A stretch of 10,856 nucleotides of DNA. It comes from Pseudomonadota bacterium. GTDB taxonomy: Bacteria > Pseudomonadota > Gammaproteobacteria > Woeseiales > Woeseiaceae. How positions within the stretch are numbered: position 1 is the stretch's first letter; each line of letters starts with the position of its first letter. Made by a program: the position numbers and the translations under genes. The stretch spans positions 1 to 10,856 of the forward strand of contig JAPUKV010000092.1 of the NCBI GenBank assembly GCA_027295475.1. The letters run 5' to 3'. This document shows positions 6,359-10,856 of this stretch, piece after piece. The notes beneath the pieces are model-generated. The model was not told where the DNA came from. It saw nothing but the letters and a program-made list of their open reading frames with translations, and searched no databases.

Positions 6359-7576
6359 ATGAATTCCCGAATTGAACTTGAACAACACTATTGCGCGCAG
6401 AACTATCTTCCCCTGCCGGTGGTATTGACGCGTGGTGAAGGTGTCTTTGTTTGGGACGACGAAGGTAACAAGTACCTCGACATGATGAGCGCATACTCGG
6501 CGGTCAGCCACGGCCATGTTAACCCGCGACTGGTCAAGGTGGCCCAGGAACAGGTTGCACGACTCAATATTGTTTCGCGGGCCTACCGCACCGACAATCT
6601 CGGCCCTTTTCTGCAACGCGCCTGCGAACTAACGGGTATGGACGTGGCTTTGCCCATGAACACCGGGGCGGAAGGGGTGGAAACCGCGCTAAAAGCTGCC
6701 CGCAAATGGGCCTACGAAGTTAAAGGCGTAGCACCGGATAAGGCTGAAATCATCGCCTGCACCGGGAATTTCCACGGCCGCACGATTGCCGTTATCGCCA
6801 TGTCCGACGAAGCTCAATATCGACGCGGATTCGGGCCGTTTCCGCCGGGTTTCATACTTGCTGAATACGGCAACCTGCAGTCTCTCGAAGAGAAGATCAC
6901 GCCCAACACCGCAGCGTTCCTGGTTGAGCCGATACAGGGTGAGGCGGGTATTGTCCTGCCGCCCGCCGGTTATCTGAAGGCCTGCGAACAACTTTGCAGG
7001 AAACACAATGTTTTACTCATTGCCGATGAAATTCAGACCGGCCTTGGCAGAACCGGAAAGCTGCTTGCCTGCGAACATGAAGGTGTAAAACCGGACGGCC
7101 TGATTCTCGGTAAGGCACTCGGCGGCGGCATCCTGCCGGTTTCGCTGTTTCTTGCCAGGCGTGAGGTAATGAGCGTTTTCACCCCCGGTGACCATGGCAG
7201 TACATTTGGCGGCAATCCGCTGGCTGCAGCGGTTGGCCTCGAAGCACTCAATATTCTCGTAGAAGACGACCTGTCCGCTTGCAGCGCATCCATGGGTGAC
7301 TATATGCTCAAAAAGCTGCGTAAGCTCGACAGCCCGATGATCAAGGATGTCAGGGGCCTCGGCCTGTTTATTGGCGTCGAAATCGACCCTGCGCTCAGCA
7401 CTGCGCGGGACGTTTGCGAAAGACTGATGCAACGAGGAATATTGAGTAAAGAGACACACGACACAGTAGTGCGCCTGGCACCTCCGCTTACAATTAGCCG
7501 CAGCGAGATTGATTGGGCGCTGGACCGACTCAACGCGGTCCTTGCCGAAATGGACAGGTTACGACTTGCATCCTAG
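6359..7576 (+). CDS. rocD: Ornithine--oxo-acid aminotransferase (ornithine delta-aminotransferase)
   Basis: A 405-residue PLP-dependent class III aminotransferase. It moves the delta-amino group of ornithine to 2-oxoglutarate, giving glutamate and glutamate semialdehyde, which cyclises to P5C. The active-site lysine is Lys252 in LILGKALGGG; the cofactor aspartate is Asp223 in the class III signature LLIADEIQTGLGRTGK (219-234). The stretches LDMMSAYSAVSHGHVNP, NTGAEGVETALKAARKW, CTGNFHGRTIAV, EPIQGEAG and STFGGNPLAA fit ornithine aminotransferase better than ArgD, AstC or GabT, notably the SAYSAV segment. I prefer ATG 6359 to TTG 6350; both have poor ribosome sites, with GAG four bases before the ATG. 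It heads a plus-strand group with the next two genes. P5C is the ProC substrate, so an ornithine-to-proline route is likely, though ornithine or arginine breakdown via P5C is equally possible. Confidence 0.93.
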   Translation: MNSRIELEQHYCAQNYLPLPVVLTRGEGVFVWDDEGNKYLDMMSAYSAVSHGHVNPRLVKVAQEQVARLNIVSRAYRTDNLGPFLQRACELTGMDVALPMNTGAEGVETALKAARKWAYEVKGVAPDKAEIIACTGNFHGRTIAVIAMSDEAQYRRGFGPFPPGFILAEYGNLQSLEEKITPNTAAFLVEPIQGEAGIVLPPAGYLKACEQLCRKHNVLLIADEIQTGLGRTGKLLACEHEGVKPDGLILGKALGGGILPVSLFLARREVMSVFTPGDHGSTFGGNPLAAAVGLEALNILVEDDLSACSASMGDYMLKKLRKLDSPMIKDVRGLGLFIGVEIDPALSTARDVCERLMQRGILSKETHDTVVRLAPPLTISRSEIDWALDRLNAVLAEMDRLRLAS

Positions 7577-7596
7577 AGACGGAATGGAATTGAACA

Positions 7597-8760
7597 ATGC
7601 CTGAGATTGCTCCCATCGAAATTGGAATGCTGGCGGGCATGCTGATAATCGGCGTGGCCCTCGGATGGATTTTTCGTGCGGTCCGCTGCGCGAAGGAGAA
7701 GATCGCCGTAACCGCTGGTTGGCAGGAGCAACTCGAGACGCAACGCGGCGAACAGGACCGTCTCGAAGAGCAAAACAAGAGTCTGATGGAACAGATCAGT
7801 CAGTATCAGGCATCCATCAAGGACTCGAATCTGCGGGCAAAGGAATTGGCGGACTCGTTGAAAGAAGCATTTGAGCGGAGCGACGCGCTGCAACGGCAAG
7901 TAAAGGAGTATCGCGCAAGCCTGGAAGTTGCCACTGCCCAGCGAGACAAGCTGAAGGCGTCAGTCGCAACCCGCGAGGTACGCGATGGAGCTTCCGCAAC
8001 GGCAATTCGTGAGAAGGACGAGAAAATATTCGGACTTAGTCGCGAACTAACCGCCTGGCAAAATCGTGTACCGCCGCTGGTTGAGCGTTTCCGGACACGC
8101 GATCTGGAGGCGAAGGATCTCGAGGTAGAACTTCAGCAAGCCCGGGAGCGCATTGCCGCACTGGAGAGCGTTACCGGACCGGACCATACGAGGATCGAGC
8201 CCGTCGATCCGAACACGCTTGCCGACGGTCTGAGTGCGTCGAACGACCCACTTGACACACTAACAAGTCAATTCGACAACGAGCTGGTTGATCAGGATGA
8301 CTCATATAATGAAGCGTTCGCGAGGGTAGACGAATCGCCGTCCGACACCGACGCTCGTGTCGCAACCCATGCCCCAACCGATGCCGGAACCGGCATATCC
8401 GATGCCGAACTCGGCGCAATCAGCGACACATTCAGCGGCATATTTGATGCGCCAGAGCAGCCGGATGAGAATCACCCCGCCAACGTGCCGGCATCCGAAC
8501 CTGATGCCGTCGTGAATGACAGCAAGGTCACCGAAAGCGACACGGATGACCTCAAACTCATCAAGGGCGTCGGCCCGGTGATCGAAAGGACCCTGAACGA
8601 TCTCGGCATATATCGATTCAATCAGATTGCTGAAATGAGCGAATTCGATATCGACCGGGTGGCGCAACAGCTGAAGGGATTCCGTAGCCGGATATACCGC
8701 GAGGACTGGGTCGGACAGGCTCGCAATCTGCAACACCACAAAATTAACGATCCCGCCTGA
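7597..8760 (+). CDS. Membrane-anchored coiled-coil protein with C-terminal helix-hairpin-helix domain
   Basis: A 387-residue protein of unknown function with four parts. Residues 9-28 are a single membrane helix (IGMLAGMLIIGVALGWIF) followed by basic residues, which predicts the rest to be cytoplasmic. Residues about 42-190 are rich in Glu, Gln, Lys, Arg and Leu and should form coiled coils. Residues about 191-317 form a very acidic, low-complexity linker rich in Asp, Ser, Thr and Ala. Residues 318-376 are a helix-hairpin-helix module, with LKLIKGVGPVIERTLNDLGI and FNQIAEMSEFDIDRVAQQL. Such a module can bind DNA without sequence preference or mediate protein contacts; it also occurs as an appended tail on unrelated bacterial proteins. 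The gene lies 20 bases after rocD and six before the OmpA-like gene. No function can be assigned. Confidence 0.85.
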   Translation: MPEIAPIEIGMLAGMLIIGVALGWIFRAVRCAKEKIAVTAGWQEQLETQRGEQDRLEEQNKSLMEQISQYQASIKDSNLRAKELADSLKEAFERSDALQRQVKEYRASLEVATAQRDKLKASVATREVRDGASATAIREKDEKIFGLSRELTAWQNRVPPLVERFRTRDLEAKDLEVELQQARERIAALESVTGPDHTRIEPVDPNTLADGLSASNDPLDTLTSQFDNELVDQDDSYNEAFARVDESPSDTDARVATHAPTDAGTGISDAELGAISDTFSGIFDAPEQPDENHPANVPASEPDAVVNDSKVTESDTDDLKLIKGVGPVIERTLNDLGIYRFNQIAEMSEFDIDRVAQQLKGFRSRIYREDWVGQARNLQHHKINDPA

Positions 8761-8766
8761 TCCCGG

Positions 8767-9618
8767 ATGCAGCAATCGGTCAATCCGGCTCTCGTCGTCG
8801 CTGCGCTGTTGCTTGCATACACGAGCGGCACTGCTTCAAATGAAACGATAAAAGAGTCGGTCGATTCGCCTTCCAACCCTGCAATTGGCTTGTCGATTAC
8901 AAGAAACAACTCCCGATTGATAATCCAGGGGTATGTCAGCTCGACAGCACATGAGGCCCTGTTGCGTCAGACTGCAGCCAGGTATTTTCCAGGTATCGAG
9001 CTGGAGATCGACGTCCAGCGGCACGCACCGATGCCACGCGGTTGGTCGCTTGTAACCGACACCACACTGCACGCTATGGCGGACACTCACTCATCGAGCG
9101 CGTTCATCGATGAACATCATATCGGGATTGGTGGCATCGTCACGGATACCGCCGCATGGTCGTTGTCTGCCGACAGAATCAACATATCCTTGTTGAATGG
9201 CATGCGGCTGGAATTGAATGTTGTACCAGTGGAAAAATCGGCGCAGTTCAGTCGCCTCTGCGAAAACCTTTTCGCCAGGGCCCTGCACAATCGCAACATC
9301 GAGTTCAGAGAATCGAGCGCCAGGCTCAGGACCAACGCGTTGAGCCTGCTTGATGAAATCGCAGAAATTGCCACGGATTGCCCGACGGCGTCCATCACTG
9401 TGACAGGCCATACGGATAGCACAGGCAATGAATCCACTAATCGCGCGCTAAGCCAAGCCCGGGCGAAGTCTGTCGTTACTTATCTGATTGAACGCGGTAT
9501 CGAGCCACACCGGCTGACGACAAATGGAGTGGGCTCGGCAGGCGCCATCGCAAGCAACGAGGATGCTGCCGGAAGGCAGGTCAACCGGCGAATAGAGTTT
9601 GATTTAACGTTTCCGTAG
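8767..9618 (+). CDS. OmpA-family peptidoglycan-binding protein with BON-like repeats
   Basis: A 283-residue exported protein. Residues 7-24 are hydrophobic, with a likely signal peptidase I site after SGTAS, but the n-region (MQQSVN) has no Lys or Arg. Residues about 37-85 and 105-155 look like two degenerate BON-type repeats (LIIQGYVSSTAHEALLRQ; IGIGGIVTDTAAWSL). The C-terminal OmpA-like domain, about 175-283, is well conserved: NIEFRESSARL, TVTGHTDSTGNESTN, LSQARAKSVVTYL, GVGSAG and GRQVNRRIEF. Asp217 and Arg232 correspond to the diaminopimelate-binding pair. Cys165 and Cys205 probably form the disulfide seen in many relatives. It should tether to peptidoglycan in the periplasm. It starts six bases after the preceding stop, in the same frame and without a visible Shine-Dalgarno, so termination-reinitiation is likely. 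A BON plus OmpA layout recalls mycobacterial OmpATb, but function is not implied. Confidence 0.87.
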   Translation: MQQSVNPALVVAALLLAYTSGTASNETIKESVDSPSNPAIGLSITRNNSRLIIQGYVSSTAHEALLRQTAARYFPGIELEIDVQRHAPMPRGWSLVTDTTLHAMADTHSSSAFIDEHHIGIGGIVTDTAAWSLSADRINISLLNGMRLELNVVPVEKSAQFSRLCENLFARALHNRNIEFRESSARLRTNALSLLDEIAEIATDCPTASITVTGHTDSTGNESTNRALSQARAKSVVTYLIERGIEPHRLTTNGVGSAGAIASNEDAAGRQVNRRIEFDLTFP

Positions 9619-9650
9619 CTGTTTGTAATACGTGCGACTGTCCGCCTTGG

Positions 9651-10373
9651 TCAGAAATGTTTTCGAATACCGAGCAAGAACGACGTTGTGTCGGGGCCGT
9701 TTAAGTCCTGAATGATCCCCGTTTCGAGTACCCAACTTGGATGAACCCAGAGCGCACCCACAGTCAGCTGATGAACCATTTCAGATCCCTCCGCATAGCG
9801 GCCGCCCAACTCAATCACCGACTGCCATTCGGTCGGTATCCCCCATTCCGGATACTCTGACGGGGTGAGACGATATTGCCAGGAAACATCATATCGAGCG
9901 TTGTTACCGCTTCGTCCGAGCGCTTCCATCCACACGAGATCGAAGTCCCATTCGCTTCGCCGCCTGTACACCGTTGCGACCAGACCAGCACTGATCTGCG
10001 GGTCGAGGTCGCTGTCCGTCGGCACGCGAAGACCGCCGATGACTGCGATGCGACGCGTTGCATTGGGTTCATCGTGTTGGTACACGGTGCGACGATACAA
10101 GCCCGTGAGATATCCAAAGCCATCATCGCCGCGTTCCAGATCTCTGTAAGGAACACTGAAAATCAAGGTCTGACGCGTTGTTAGCCCGTACAATACGGTT
10201 CCCGTAACGGTAGTGTTGTCCGGGCTCGATGCCCTGACGACCTGAAGTCGGGTGACGATGCCGCCGGGCTCCAGCGGTAACGCTACCAGGGATCGTAGTC
10301 CACCGGCGTACGTCGCATCTCCGACCAGGCACGCCAGTGCGACCAGCCAGGTGAACGCGCGACGCGACCTCAC
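9651..10373 (-). CDS. Predicted outer-membrane beta-barrel protein in a metal-related operon
   Basis: A 240-residue protein with a clear signal peptide (MRSRRAFTW, hydrophobic core, cleavage near ATYAGG). The mature part has alternating amphipathic strands such as VTGTVLYGLTTRQTLIFSVPY, RRIAVIGGLRVPT, ISAGLVATVYRR and HQLTVGALWVHP. It ends LLGIRKHF, a C-terminal Phe strand typical of BAM-inserted barrels. The pattern loosely resembles the MetA-pathway/phenol-degradation transporter-like barrels, an uncertain match. Translation starts at GTG 10373, whose G is also the last base of the HMA gene's TAG stop; GGAAGGAAG just upstream supports it and indicates coupling. It would provide the outer-membrane part of the cluster. 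Whether it is a pore or has another role cannot be told. It is convergent with the OmpA gene across 32 bases with no visible terminator. Confidence 0.72.
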   Translation of the reverse strand: MRSRRAFTWLVALACLVGDATYAGGLRSLVALPLEPGGIVTRLQVVRASSPDNTTVTGTVLYGLTTRQTLIFSVPYRDLERGDDGFGYLTGLYRRTVYQHDEPNATRRIAVIGGLRVPTDSDLDPQISAGLVATVYRRRSEWDFDLVWMEALGRSGNNARYDVSWQYRLTPSEYPEWGIPTEWQSVIELGGRYAEGSEMVHQLTVGALWVHPSWVLETGIIQDLNGPDTTSFLLGIRKHF

Positions 10374-10672
10374 TAACTTCCTTCCGAAACGTCCCGAACT
10401 TCGCCCGGTGTGAAGCCCGCCTCCAGAACGACTTCTCGCAGAGTGTCAGAGTCGATGTGCGCACCCTTTTTCAGGGTAAGCCGAGCTTTGCTTGATCTCA
10501 GGCTGATCAATACCTGTTTTACCTCACTTAATTGGCCCAGCTCTCTCTCGAGGCTGTAAACACAAAACGGGCAAGTCATCCCATTGATGTCAATCTCGAG
10601 GACTGTTTCATCGGCACCGAAAACCGATGCTGAGAGGAAGAAGAGAACCACAACGATAAACAGCTGACGCAT
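10373..10672 (-). CDS. Periplasmic MerP-like heavy-metal-associated (HMA) domain protein
   Basis: A 99-residue exported metallochaperone-like protein. Residues 1-20 are a signal peptide (MRQLFIVVVLFFLSASVFGA, cut around VFG/A or GA/D). The rest is a single HMA domain: LEIDINGMTCPFC with the metal-binding pair Cys34 and Cys37, then YSLERELGQL, VKQVLISLRSSKARLTL and LREVVLEAGFTP, giving the expected beta-alpha-beta-beta-alpha-beta order. Known HMA domains bind soft metals such as Hg(II), Cu(I) or Zn(II) through the two cysteines. The CPFC pair, rather than the CAAC of mercury MerP, leaves the metal open. AGG six bases before the ATG supports the start. It follows the MerT-like gene by 14 bases and overlaps the next gene by one base. 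Confidence 0.88.
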   Translation of the reverse strand: MRQLFIVVVLFFLSASVFGADETVLEIDINGMTCPFCVYSLERELGQLSEVKQVLISLRSSKARLTLKKGAHIDSDTLREVVLEAGFTPGEVRDVSEGS

Positions 10673-10686
10673 AATGTGCCTACCTG

Positions 10687-10856
10687 CTATTGATCAAAAT
10701 ATATTCTTACGGGCAACGCCAAATAGGCCGCCATAAAACCGATGAACCAGATGATCACCGAAACCCACAAGACTCTTTTGTTCCACCGCCGCACACGCTG
10801 ACATTGCCGTGCCAGCACAGGGTCTGCCGGACAGTGTTGTCCTGAACGCCAGGTCA
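10687..10856 (-). CDS. MerT-like inner-membrane transport protein, C-terminal part only
   Basis: The last 55 codons of a gene entering from the right edge. The visible protein has SGQHCPADPVLARQC, a basic stretch (RVRRWNKR), one membrane helix (VLWVSVIIWFIGFMAAYLAL) and a short end, PVRIYFDQ. This fits the end of mercuric transporter MerT: a cytosolic cysteine region, a basic linker, a third membrane helix and an aromatic tail ending near F-Y. If the Gly-x-x-Cys is aligned with the MerT sequence GEVC, the partner cysteine three residues before the Gly is replaced by Trp, but another cysteine lies ten residues downstream. Position supports the call, because merT directly precedes merP in mercury operons. 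The assignment is tentative as most of the protein is outside the window. Confidence 0.5.
   Translation of the reverse strand, partial: TWRSGQHCPADPVLARQCQRVRRWNKRVLWVSVIIWFIGFMAAYLALPVRIYFDQ

Noticed and set aside
6295..6375. 26-codon ORF (MTLCSPLTLLPKQ...) overlapping the rocD start, a possible leader peptide
   Set aside because: There is no ribosome site, no codon run pointing to attenuation and no terminator-type hairpins; it overlaps the likely -10 box.
7573..7899. Minus-strand open frame of 108 codons opposite the start of the HhH protein gene
   Set aside because: No family resemblance, and it lies opposite a frame with clear membrane and coiled-coil structure; a shadow frame.
7597..9618. 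Single fused HhH-OmpA polypeptide interrupted by one TGA
   Set aside because: The downstream part starts with its own hydrophobic signal-like sequence, which makes sense as a separate exported protein; two genes are the simpler reading.

Overview
This window looks like chromosomal DNA from a gammaproteobacterium of moderate GC content. The evidence is the block pilU-pilT / yggS-proC-yggT followed by a DUF4426 gene, a synteny well known from Pseudomonas and relatives. The lineage below class cannot be fixed from the sequence; an uncultured marine or sediment group is only a guess. No rRNA, tRNA, CRISPR array, insertion sequence, phage or integrase gene was recognised. The gene content is mostly ordinary, with a few unusual local arrangements.

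Region 1 (1-2541, minus strand) carries type IVa pilus retraction ATPases in the order pilT, pilU and then a third, divergent PilT/PilU-family ATPase that runs off the left edge. Region 2 (2628-5364, plus strand) diverges from pilT across an 86-base gap: yggS (PLP homeostasis), proC (last step of proline synthesis), yggT (membrane protein) and a DUF4426 lipoprotein. Between yggS and proC lies a 65-base element with perfect 29-base inverted arms, flanked by imperfect direct repeats. It is the most striking non-coding structure here.

Region 3 (5399-6358) holds a minus-strand alpha/beta hydrolase of the COG2945 type, convergent with the DUF4426 gene. A possible 44-codon ORF overlaps the hydrolase start, and a gene-poor leader precedes the next plus-strand block. 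Region 4 (6359-9618, plus strand) is a probable operon: ornithine aminotransferase (rocD), a membrane-anchored coiled-coil/helix-hairpin-helix protein, and an OmpA-family envelope protein with degenerate BON-like repeats. RocD makes glutamate semialdehyde/P5C, the substrate of ProC, so the two loci could together convert ornithine to proline.

Region 5 (9651-10856, minus strand) is a tightly packed set: the C-terminus of a MerT-like membrane protein, a secreted MerP-like HMA domain protein with a CPFC site, and a predicted outer-membrane beta-barrel whose GTG start overlaps the HMA stop codon by one base. It looks like a metal-handling module spanning both membranes. Its metal and direction of transport cannot be read from the sequence.
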